Below are positions 1-5,092 of a stretch of 5,092 nucleotides of DNA, one piece after another; positions within the stretch are counted from its first letter, which is position 1; every line of letters starts with the position of its first letter. Source of the DNA: an uncultured Lysobacteraceae bacterium (GTDB lineage Bacteria > Pseudomonadota > Gammaproteobacteria > Xanthomonadales > Rhodanobacteraceae); NCBI GenBank assembly GCA_946482585.1, contig CAMLSI010000389.1, positions 1 through 5,092 of the forward strand, given 5' to 3'. The position numbers and the translations under genes are program-made. The notes beneath the pieces were generated by a model that saw only the letters and a program-made list of their open reading frames with translations, did not search any database and had not been told where the DNA came from.

Positions 1-14
1 AGCAGGACTCGCAT
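1..14 (-). CDS. Start of next gene, probable OmpR-family response regulator (partial)
   Basis: The minus strand reads ATG at 14-12, then four more codons to the edge, giving M-R-V-L-L (the last codon lacks its third base but CTN is always Leu). The ATG shares one base with the TAA of the preceding gene (TAATG). AAGGAG lies eight bases upstream, inside the end of the PepSY gene. MRVLL is the usual beginning of OmpR/PhoP-type receiver domains (MRVLLVEDD and similar), and PepSY genes are often followed by such regulators, so a response regulator followed by a histidine kinase is the likely content beyond the window. Only five codons are seen, so the family is inference. Confidence 0.6.
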
Positions 15-268
15 TATCGGCTCTCCTTGTTCTCGTCCGCGGGGATCTTCACGACTTGCACTCGCCCGTCGCGGGTCAACAGCTTGATCCGGTACAGCTT
101 CTTCTTGCCGATCGTGACTTCCTCGGCCTTGAGCACGCGTCCCTGGATTTCCTGCTGCACCCGTTCGACCGCATCTTCGAGCGTCATCTGCGCAGACGCC
201 GGCGCGCCGAGCGCGACGAGCGCGATCAGCAGCGGAAGGCGGTGCACGAGGCGAGCGCGTCGGAGCAT
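14..268 (-). CDS. Small exported PepSY-like protein upstream of a response regulator
   Basis: An 84-residue protein. Residues 1-26 form a clear signal peptide (basic MLRRARLVHR, hydrophobic core LPLLIALVALG, cleavage after ASA), leaving a mature periplasmic protein of about 58 residues. The mature part, TLEDAVERVQQEIQGRVLKAEEV followed by LYRIKLLTRDGRVQVVKI, has the helix-then-strands pattern of a single PepSY domain: a DAV-type helix, then a Y-x-I-K-hydrophobic strand and a DGR turn. PepSY domains are known from protease propeptides and small periplasmic proteins; single-domain forms are often encoded next to two-component systems in gammaproteobacteria. Its stop overlaps the start of the next gene by one base, so the two are probably translated together. 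A role as periplasmic modulator of the partner sensor kinase is inference. The start has only a weak purine-rich site (AAGA), but the signal peptide fixes it. Confidence 0.85.
   Translation of the reverse strand: MLRRARLVHRLPLLIALVALGAPASAQMTLEDAVERVQQEIQGRVLKAEEVTIGKKKLYRIKLLTRDGRVQVVKIPADENKESR
23..28 (-). promoter_or_regulatory. Ribosome binding site for the partial gene at the window edge
   Basis: AAGGAG on the minus strand sits eight bases before the ATG at 14 and lies inside the last codons of the PepSY gene. It supports the edge ATG as a true start and a coupled pair. Confidence 0.7.
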
Positions 269-297
269 GCGTTCATCTTAGCGAGAGGGCCCGAGTC

Positions 298-303
298 TCG
301 ATA
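298..303 (-). promoter_or_regulatory. Possible -10 element of the PepSY operon
   Basis: TATCGA on the minus strand starts eight bases after the nearer half-site of the direct repeat, about where a -10 box would sit if the regulator site replaces the -35 region, as at PhoP-activated promoters. The match to TATAAT is poor. TAAGAT at 280-275 is a rival but would leave almost no leader. Low certainty. Confidence 0.25.
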
Positions 304-311
304 GCGCGAAT

Positions 312-332
312 TGAATTGCACCTGAACTGCAC
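312..332 (-). promoter_or_regulatory. Direct repeat with 11-base period, probable OmpR-family regulator site
   Basis: On the plus strand TGAATTGCAC (312-321) and TGAACTGCAC (323-332) repeat with one base between them, identical at 9 of 10 positions; on the minus strand this reads GTGCAGTTCA, G, GTGCAATTCA. Tandem half-sites one helical turn apart are the known binding geometry of OmpR/PhoP-type winged-helix regulators. The repeat lies 44-64 bases upstream of the PepSY start, in the leader of an operon that probably encodes such a regulator, so autoregulation is the natural reading. Binding itself is inference. The AT-rich half-sites stand out in this GC-rich DNA. Confidence 0.55.
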
Positions 333-386
333 GCGCGCCGGAAAACCCCCAGGGAAACGTAAATTTCTCGTATAGACGCGCGCCGG

Positions 387-1295
387 TCAGAAGATTTCGC
401 CGACGCAGCAACGCAGGCTGCCGCCGGCCTTTTCGATCTCCGCGAGCGCCACCGCCTCGATGCGGAAACCCCAGGCGGCGAGCATGGCCCGCCCGGCATC
501 GTCGAGCGAGGCCGCGGCGCGTTCGCTCATCCAGACCGCGTCGTTGCTGAGCGCGATGCAGTTGCCGGCGTAGTCCTCTTTCTGCGTCGCGCCGATCACG
601 AGGGTCTGCGGTGCATACAGCGCGGCGATCGCCTGTGCGACGGCGGGATCGGCGAAGCCGTCCGGCGCGATCACGAGCGCGCGGCCGGCGAGCACCGACA
701 TCACGACGTTGGTGTGGTACTCGCCGGGCGCGAGATCGAAGCAGAACGTGAGTTCGAGATCGAACGCGGCATGCATCGCCGCGGCGCCGGCTTCGTCACA
801 GCGCTCCCCGAGGCCGCAATAGCCGATGCCGCGCGCGCGATCGATGACGAGACTGCCGGTCAGCTCCGCGACGCCGCTCATCGTGGACAAGTCCACTTCT
901 TCATAACCGACCAGATTGCGGAAGAATCCGCGGATGTCGGGCCGTTCCGCTTCTCGCCGGCGCACCGGATGGCGCATGCGGCCGACGATGAGGCGGCCCG
1001 GCGCCGTCGCGAACACGTTGTTCGGAAACACCGCGTCGGGCGTGGCCGGATCGCCCGGAAAGCAGACCGTCGGCAGCAGTGCCGACACGCGCCGGGCCAG
1101 CGCGGCGTGTTCGGCCAGCGCGGCGCGCGGATCGACGCCGGCGTCCATCGCCATGTAGCGGTTGTCGCTCGCGGATTGCTCGGCGAGATGGAATCCGTGC
1201 GGCGTCACGAGAAACGCGCCGCGCGCGCATCCCGGGGCGCGGGGTTCGAGCGCGGCGGCGCGCGTGCGGAATTCGGCGATGGAACGGGTGATCAC
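387..1295 (-). CDS. Amidinotransferase-family hydrolase, arginine deiminase-related / CtlX-like
   Basis: A 302-residue cytosolic protein of the guanidino-group-modifying superfamily (arginine deiminase, DDAH, amidinotransferase). These enzymes attack a guanidino or ureido carbon through a Cys-thiol intermediate. Visible motifs are TPDAVFPNN (85-93), which carries the conserved acidic and Asn residues of the substrate pocket; ELTGSLVID (144-152); EYHTNVVMSV (192-201) with the probable catalytic His194; YAGN (242-245); and the C-terminal IEKAGGSLRC (287-296), whose Cys296 fits the catalytic cysteine, although Cys297 is adjacent. Overall order and length agree with the family named after CtlX, a citrulline hydrolase of Francisella; whether the substrate here is citrulline, arginine or a methylated arginine cannot be decided. 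Compared with my memory of CtlX, EGTG is ELTG and the SxRTD segment is GERCDE (163-168), so it may be a separate subgroup. The start is GTG, supported by GGAGG four bases upstream; the next Met (48) would cut off conserved sequence. It follows the cyclase gene by 69 bases and may be cotranscribed with it. Confidence 0.88.
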   Translation of the reverse strand: MITRSIAEFRTRAAALEPRAPGCARGAFLVTPHGFHLAEQSASDNRYMAMDAGVDPRAALAEHAALARRVSALLPTVCFPGDPATPDAVFPNNVFATAPGRLIVGRMRHPVRRREAERPDIRGFFRNLVGYEEVDLSTMSGVAELTGSLVIDRARGIGYCGLGERCDEAGAAAMHAAFDLELTFCFDLAPGEYHTNVVMSVLAGRALVIAPDGFADPAVAQAIAALYAPQTLVIGATQKEDYAGNCIALSNDAVWMSERAAASLDDAGRAMLAAWGFRIEAVALAEIEKAGGSLRCCVGEIF

Positions 1296-1299
1296 GGTG

Positions 1300-1304
1300 C
1301 CTCC
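1300..1304 (-). promoter_or_regulatory. Ribosome binding site deciding the GTG start of the CtlX-like gene
   Basis: On the minus strand GGAGG is followed by CACC and then the GTG at 1295. The spacing of four bases is a little short, but the match to the anti-Shine-Dalgarno sequence is strong and no ATG lies nearby in frame, so GTG is the best start. Confidence 0.6.
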
Positions 1305-1364
1305 GGAACGACGAAGCCGATGGTTGGGTTGGGTTTTTGCGCTTCGCCTGCGGTTCGACCCGGT

Positions 1365-4300
1365 CTACGGTATCGGCGAATTTTGCGTCCCCCGCAGAAT
1401 TTCGACCCAGTGCGGACCGCCGCCGGGCTCGGGCGTGACGAGCACGGCACGGTCGCGCCCCTGGCGCTTGGCGTGATAGAGCGCGGCGTCGGCGAGACGC
1501 AGGCAGTCGTCGAGGCTCTGCGCCAACGGCGCATCGAGATTGAACGGAAAAGCGCAGACGCCGAGCGAACACGTTACTGCGAGCGGCTCGACCGCGAACA
1601 CGAAAGGCCGGTCGGCGACGCAACCGAGCACGCGCTGGGCCGCGCCGGCGAGTCCGTCGCGATCGGTGTCGCGCAGCACGAGCAGGAATTCTTCGCCGCC
1701 CCAGCGCATCAGCATGTCGCCGTCGCGTGCCTGGTGGCGCAGCCGCGCCGCAATCTCGACGAGCACCGCATCGCCGACCGCGTGGCCGTGCACGTCGTTG
1801 ATGCGCTTGAAGTGGTCGCAGTCGACGAGCATCAGCCCGAGCGCATGGTCGCGGTCGCCGTCTTCGCAGCGCCGCAGCGCGCGCGCGCATTCCGCCGGCA
1901 TCTGCAGCGAAAAATGGCGCCGATTCCAGAGCCCGGTCAGTGGATCGGTCAGCGACGCATGCTCGAGGCGGCGATTCGCTTCGGCAAGCTCGCGCGTGCG
2001 CATCGCGACTTCCTGCTGCAGGCGCTGTGCCCGGCGCGCGGTCGCCACGCTGCGCCAGCGGCCCGCGAGCACGCCGAGCGCGAGCAGTCCGAGACCGAAT
2101 CCGGCCAGCGCGACCGGCGTCTGCCACCATGGCGCGCGCAGGCGGAACGGGATCTCGATCGGCTCCGCCTCGACCGCGAACGCGTCGCGCGCGCGCAGGC
2201 GCAGGGTGTAATCGCCGGGCGGCAGTCGACTGAACTGGAAACGCGAGCCGCTGCTCCACTCCGGACTGTGATCGCGCAGGCCCAGCAGTTCCGCGTTGTA
2301 GCGGATCTCCTGCGGCCGCTCGTAGGCCAGCAGGGCGACCTCGGCGCGCACGCTGTCGTCGCCGGCGGCGAGCACGGTGCCGGACTTCAGCGGCGTTCCG
2401 CGCTCGGTCGCCGCGAGCCGCAGGCGCAGCGGCGAGGCGGGACCGGCCGCGGATTCCTGCGCGGGATCGTAGAGCGCGAGTCCGTCCACGCCGCCGGCCC
2501 AGACGCGACCCTGCGCGTCGACATGGCTCGCGCGATTGAATTCGAGCCCGGGCAGACCGTCTTCCATGCCGAACCGCGTGACGTCCTTCAGTTCCGGCTC
2601 GGCCGCGAGCGCGTCGGCGAAGGTGTAGCGCGTGACGCCGTCCGAGCCGAACACGTAGAGCCTTCCGGCCGCATCGACGGCCTGCTGATAGATCTGCCCG
2701 GCCGGCCGCGCTTCGGCCGGCAGCCGCACGCAGCGAATTTCGCCGCCGAGGTCGACGCGCACGATACCGCCGCGGCTCGCGACCCAGAGCGCACTGCGCG
2801 CGCCGTCGCGCTGCAACTGGATGTCGAGGAGTTCGGGGCTCGGCAGACAGTCCTCGGGCACGGACTGCCAGTCCTCGTCGCCGCGCCACGCGAGACCGGC
2901 CGACGTCGCGGCCCAGAGCCGTTCGCGCGCATCGGACGCGGGCGCGAGCAGCAGTTTGCGCACGGTCGGCGAACCATCGGCGAGCGGCAATCGCTCGGGC
3001 GCGATCTTGCCGTCGCGCAATCGCGCGAGTCCGTGCCGCGTCGCGATCCAGACGACGTGCCCGTCGCGCGTGTCCTGCGCCGCGACGTCCAGCACGGTCA
3101 TGCCCGGCAATCCGCTGTTGTCGACGCTGAAATGCCGGATGCTGCCGCGGCCGAGACCGATCAGTCCCTGATCGGAAGCGAGCCAGAGCGTCGCGCCGTC
3201 ACGCTGCATCGCAAACACGGTGCTGCGCTCGTAGGGCTTCGGCAGGAAGCGCTGCCACGCGCCGCCCATCCAGCGCGCCGGCCCTTCGACCGTCCCTATC
3301 CACGGCGATGGCACGCCGTCGGGAAACTCGACCGTGCCGACGCCGAACACGACGCGGTGCGGCAGGCCGTGACGCTCGTCGAGCGCCGCCCAGCGGCCGG
3401 GCTCGCGACGCACGACGCCTGAGGACGTCGTGCCGAGCCACAGCACGCGATGCGTTTCGGTCCCGCCGGTTTCGAGCAGGCTGCGCACGCCGTCTTCGGG
3501 CAGACCTTCGGCCCGCGTGACCAGGCGCACGCGGCCGTCTTCGCGCACTTCGGCCAGGCCCGCGCGCGCAAGGCCGACGCGGAGCACCGGCGTGCCGTCG
3601 CGTTCGTAGCTGGGCAGCAGCGGCGCGGCGGTGCCTTCCGGAAATCCCGTGCCCGCGTCGTAGACGACCAGCGAATCCGCGGTGAGCCGCGCGAGGCCGC
3701 GTCCCGTGCCGATCCACAGATCGCGTCCGCCGGCGCCGCCCCAGAGCGCGAGGCCGCGGATCGCGTCGTTCGGCAGGCCGTCGGCCTTGCCGAGGCGCCA
3801 GTCGGCCAGTGTCGCCTCGCCCTCCGGATCATCGAGCCGGTACAGCCCGGCTTCGTTCGTGCCGATCCAGAGCGCGGCGCCGTTCGGCCCATCGCCGGCG
3901 AGCAGCACCGCGACTTCGAGCGACGCGGTCGCCGCGATCGCTTCGCAATTGTCGCGTTCGCAGCGATAGACGCCGCGCGGCGTGCCCGCATAGACGCCGC
4001 GCGCATCGCGCGCGAGCAGCGCTTCGAGCGGCAGCTCCAGCGGCAGACCGGCGACGGCTTCGATGCGGCCGTCGGTATCGCGGCGCCAGAGTCCGACGCT
4101 GTCCGTGCCGATCCAGAGCGCGCCGTCGTCCGTCGACGCCAGGTGCGTGACGTAAGGCCGCACGCCGGCGCGTTCCGGCAGCGCGATACGCGACCAGTGG
4201 CGGCCGTCGAACTGCGCGAGACCGTCTTCGGTGCCCGCATAGACGTAGCCGTCGCGATCCTGCGCGAGCGCGTTGATCGTGTTCTGCGGCAACCCGTCGG

Positions 4301-4457
4301 CCGTGCTGTAGCGGCGCAGCGCGATCCAGTCGAGCCGCTCGCGCGAGGTCGGCGCGGGGCCGTCCACGCGCGGCGCGGCCATGGCCGCGAGCGCCGGCAG
4401 CAGCAGCGCCGCAACCGCCGCGAACATCCGTCGCTCAGGCCGCAGCCGGCGACGCAT
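1365..4457 (-). CDS. Membrane sensor diguanylate cyclase: two beta-propellers, Y_Y_Y, TM, GGDEF
   Basis: Probably makes cyclic di-GMP from two GTP at the inner membrane in response to a periplasmic ligand. With the ATG at 4457 it has 1030 residues. Residues 1-27 form a signal peptide (RRRLRPERR, hydrophobic core, AMA cleavage site). Residues 45-665 carry 14 Reg_prop blade motifs of the LWIGTxxGL type, near 72, 114, 155, 197, 248, 292, 339, 386, 424, 469, 514, 557, 600 and 652: enough for two seven-bladed propellers. A Y_Y_Y domain (about 700-770) ends in APWWQTP, followed by one membrane helix (780-800) and a short coiled coil (803-834). The GGDEF domain begins at SLTDPLTGLWNRR (835) and has DCDHFKRIND (879-888), the active-site GGEEF (920-924) and an I-site RDGD (911-914), so it should be active and product-inhibited. 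Starts: the GTG at 4478 adds seven residues; the ATG at 4427 lies after the dusA stop but loses the basic n-region, so 4457 is preferred despite a weak ribosome site. The ligand cannot be told. Confidence 0.93.
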   Translation of the reverse strand: MRRRLRPERRMFAAVAALLLPALAAMAAPRVDGPAPTSRERLDWIALRRYSTADGLPQNTINALAQDRDGYVYAGTEDGLAQFDGRHWSRIALPERAGVRPYVTHLASTDDGALWIGTDSVGLWRRDTDGRIEAVAGLPLELPLEALLARDARGVYAGTPRGVYRCERDNCEAIAATASLEVAVLLAGDGPNGAALWIGTNEAGLYRLDDPEGEATLADWRLGKADGLPNDAIRGLALWGGAGGRDLWIGTGRGLARLTADSLVVYDAGTGFPEGTAAPLLPSYERDGTPVLRVGLARAGLAEVREDGRVRLVTRAEGLPEDGVRSLLETGGTETHRVLWLGTTSSGVVRREPGRWAALDERHGLPHRVVFGVGTVEFPDGVPSPWIGTVEGPARWMGGAWQRFLPKPYERSTVFAMQRDGATLWLASDQGLIGLGRGSIRHFSVDNSGLPGMTVLDVAAQDTRDGHVVWIATRHGLARLRDGKIAPERLPLADGSPTVRKLLLAPASDARERLWAATSAGLAWRGDEDWQSVPEDCLPSPELLDIQLQRDGARSALWVASRGGIVRVDLGGEIRCVRLPAEARPAGQIYQQAVDAAGRLYVFGSDGVTRYTFADALAAEPELKDVTRFGMEDGLPGLEFNRASHVDAQGRVWAGGVDGLALYDPAQESAAGPASPLRLRLAATERGTPLKSGTVLAAGDDSVRAEVALLAYERPQEIRYNAELLGLRDHSPEWSSGSRFQFSRLPPGDYTLRLRARDAFAVEAEPIEIPFRLRAPWWQTPVALAGFGLGLLALGVLAGRWRSVATARRAQRLQQEVAMRTRELAEANRRLEHASLTDPLTGLWNRRHFSLQMPAECARALRRCEDGDRDHALGLMLVDCDHFKRINDVHGHAVGDAVLVEIAARLRHQARDGDMLMRWGGEEFLLVLRDTDRDGLAGAAQRVLGCVADRPFVFAVEPLAVTCSLGVCAFPFNLDAPLAQSLDDCLRLADAALYHAKRQGRDRAVLVTPEPGGGPHWVEILRGTQNSPIP

Positions 4458-5092
4458 GACGATGTTCCAGCGCCGCACGTATCACTTCGATGCCGGCGTC
4501 GTTGCGATGCGCCCGTTCGCTGAGCACGCGCCGGAACCCGCGCGCGCCCGGCAAACCCTGATACAGCCCGAGCAGATGCCGCGTGATGTGCTTGAGCGCC
4601 GTGCCCTGCGCGAGTTCGGCTTCGACATACGGCAGCAGGCGTTCGATGATCGCATCGCGTTCGGGCAGCGCCTCGCCGTACAGCAGGTGCTCGACCCGCG
4701 CAAGCACGTACGGGTCGTGGTACGCCGCGCGGCCGAGCATGACGCCGTCGACGTGGCGCAGGTGCTCCGCGACCGCCTCGGTCGTCGTGATGCCGCCGTT
4801 GATCACGACGCACAAGTCCGGAAATTCCTTTTTCAACGCATACACGCGCAGATAGTTGAGCGGCGGAACCTCGCGGTTCTCCTTTGGCGACAGGCCCTTC
4901 AGCCAGGCCTTGCGCGCGTGCACGATCAGCACCTCGACGCCGGCCGCGATCATCTGCTGTGTGAACTGCTGCAGGTCGTGGTAGTCGTCCTGCTCGTCCA
5001 CACCGATGCGGCACTTCACCGTCACCGGTATCCGCACCGCCGCGCGCATCGCCGCGACGCAATCGCCGACCAGCGCCGGTTCCCGCATCAGG
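4435..5092 (-). CDS. dusA: tRNA-dihydrouridine(20/20a) synthase DusA (5' end outside window)
   Basis: This flavoenzyme reduces uridine 20/20a in the D-loop of tRNA to dihydrouridine, using FMN and NADPH, in the cytoplasm. The window holds the last 218 residues; the frame runs off the edge at base 5092, and the Met codon at 5088 is internal, within a GACLM-like stretch known from E. coli DusA. Counting from the first visible Leu, the seen landmarks are VTVKCRIG (23-30), the strongly DusA-specific VHARKAWLKGLSPKENRE (57-73), the flavin-phosphate segments INGGI (97-101) and VMLGRAAY (117-124), and the C-terminal helical tRNA-binding part with HITRHLLGLYQGLPGAR (168-184). These match E. coli DusA, as I recall it, closely and in order, which separates it from DusB and DusC. 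The catalytic cysteine lies upstream, outside the window. The TGA stop falls inside the start region of the next gene, suggesting translational coupling. No sign of decay is seen. Confidence 0.95.
   Translation of the reverse strand, partial: LMREPALVGDCVAAMRAAVRIPVTVKCRIGVDEQDDYHDLQQFTQQMIAAGVEVLIVHARKAWLKGLSPKENREVPPLNYLRVYALKKEFPDLCVVINGGITTTEAVAEHLRHVDGVMLGRAAYHDPYVLARVEHLLYGEALPERDAIIERLLPYVEAELAQGTALKHITRHLLGLYQGLPGARGFRRVLSERAHRNDAGIEVIRAALEHRHASPAAA

Larger units (their letters stand above)
269..386 (-). other. Intergenic leader between the CtlX-like gene and the PepSY operon
   Basis: This is the largest gene-free stretch in the window. It contains the 11-base-period direct repeat and the possible -10 element of the downstream operon. 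An 11-base direct repeat, ACGCGCGCCGG on the plus strand, occurs at 331-341 and 376-386. A C-rich/G-rich patch (CCCTGGGGG on the minus strand, 346-354) is followed by TTTT, but there is no proper stem-loop, so no convincing rho-independent terminator is seen for the upstream gene. Confidence 0.6.

Noticed and set aside
27..304. Two short plus-strand frames opposite the PepSY gene
   Set aside because: No ribosome site or motifs; the minus-strand frame has a textbook signal peptide and PepSY pattern.
331..386. Direct repeat ACGCGCGCCGG at 331-341 and 376-386
   Set aside because: Alternating GC tracts like this are common in GC-rich DNA; no link to a gene boundary or mobile element. It is recorded in the leader feature only.
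1322..1338. Tandem GGTTG/GGGTT units followed by a T run on the plus strand
   Set aside because: On the gene strand this reads as an A run then AACCC units, not a terminator. There is no stem before the T run on the plus strand and no plus-strand gene to end.
1353..1364. Imperfect palindrome CGGGTCGAACCG just after the cyclase stop
   Set aside because: One mismatch, no loop and no T tract on the gene strand; too short to call an operator or terminator.
901..2889. Minus-strand open frame of 662 codons in another frame of the cyclase and hydrolase genes
   Set aside because: Runs of Arg and Ala without family motifs. The reading frame with propeller, GGEEF and CtlX-like motifs is clearly the coding one.
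714..3422. Plus-strand open frame of 902 codons opposite the hydrolase and cyclase genes
   Set aside because: Its translation is Arg/Ala/Glu/Gln-rich without domains, signal or recognisable motifs. It lies antisense to two genes with clear motifs and is the expected shadow of high-GC third positions.
3450..4523. Plus-strand open frame of 357 codons opposite the cyclase N-terminus
   Set aside because: Low-complexity Arg/Ala-rich translation, antisense to well-supported propeller blades; a GC shadow.
3296..5062. Minus-strand open frame of 588 codons spanning dusA and the cyclase 5' half
   Set aside because: Composition is Arg/Ala/Ser-rich and motif-free, while the true DusA and propeller frames are intact across the same bases.

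Overview
The window is ordinary, dense chromosomal DNA of a high-GC proteobacterium (strong G/C preference at third codon positions, long shadow reading frames in several frames). The DusA-type tRNA-dihydrouridine synthase, the beta-propeller diguanylate cyclase, the amidinotransferase-family hydrolase and a PepSY / response-regulator pair all fit a gammaproteobacterium. Most likely it belongs to the Xanthomonadaceae/Rhodanobacteraceae group (Lysobacterales), but that placement comes from recalled protein resemblance, not a search. No mobile element, CRISPR array, tRNA or rRNA was seen.

All real genes lie on the minus strand, so transcription runs from high to low coordinates. (1) 5092-4435: the 3' two thirds of dusA, whose 5' end lies beyond the window. 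(2) 4457-1365: a roughly 1030-residue sensor diguanylate cyclase. It has a signal peptide, 14 propeller-blade motifs (enough for two seven-bladed propellers), a Y_Y_Y domain, one membrane helix, a short coiled coil and a GGEEF cyclase domain with an intact RxxD inhibitory site. Its preferred start overlaps the dusA stop. (3) 1295-387: a 302-residue amidinotransferase/CtlX-like hydrolase with a GTG start, 69 bases after the cyclase. (4) 268-14: a small exported PepSY-like protein. (5) 14-1: the first codons (MRVLL) of the next gene, overlapping the previous stop by one base and very probably an OmpR-type response regulator.

Genes 1-3 are tightly packed without an evident terminator and may form one transcript, although their products (tRNA modification, c-di-GMP synthesis, amino-acid amidine/ureido hydrolysis) share no obvious pathway. 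Genes 4-5 look like a separate operon. Their 118-base leader holds an 11-base-period direct repeat (two copies of TGAAYTGCAC on the plus strand), the geometry expected of an OmpR-family binding site, which suggests autoregulation by the regulator encoded at the window edge.

No clearly new biological system is visible. The points most worth following are the operator-like repeat before the PepSY/regulator operon, the unknown ligand of the 14-blade cyclase, and the divergent substrate-loop motifs of the CtlX-like hydrolase.
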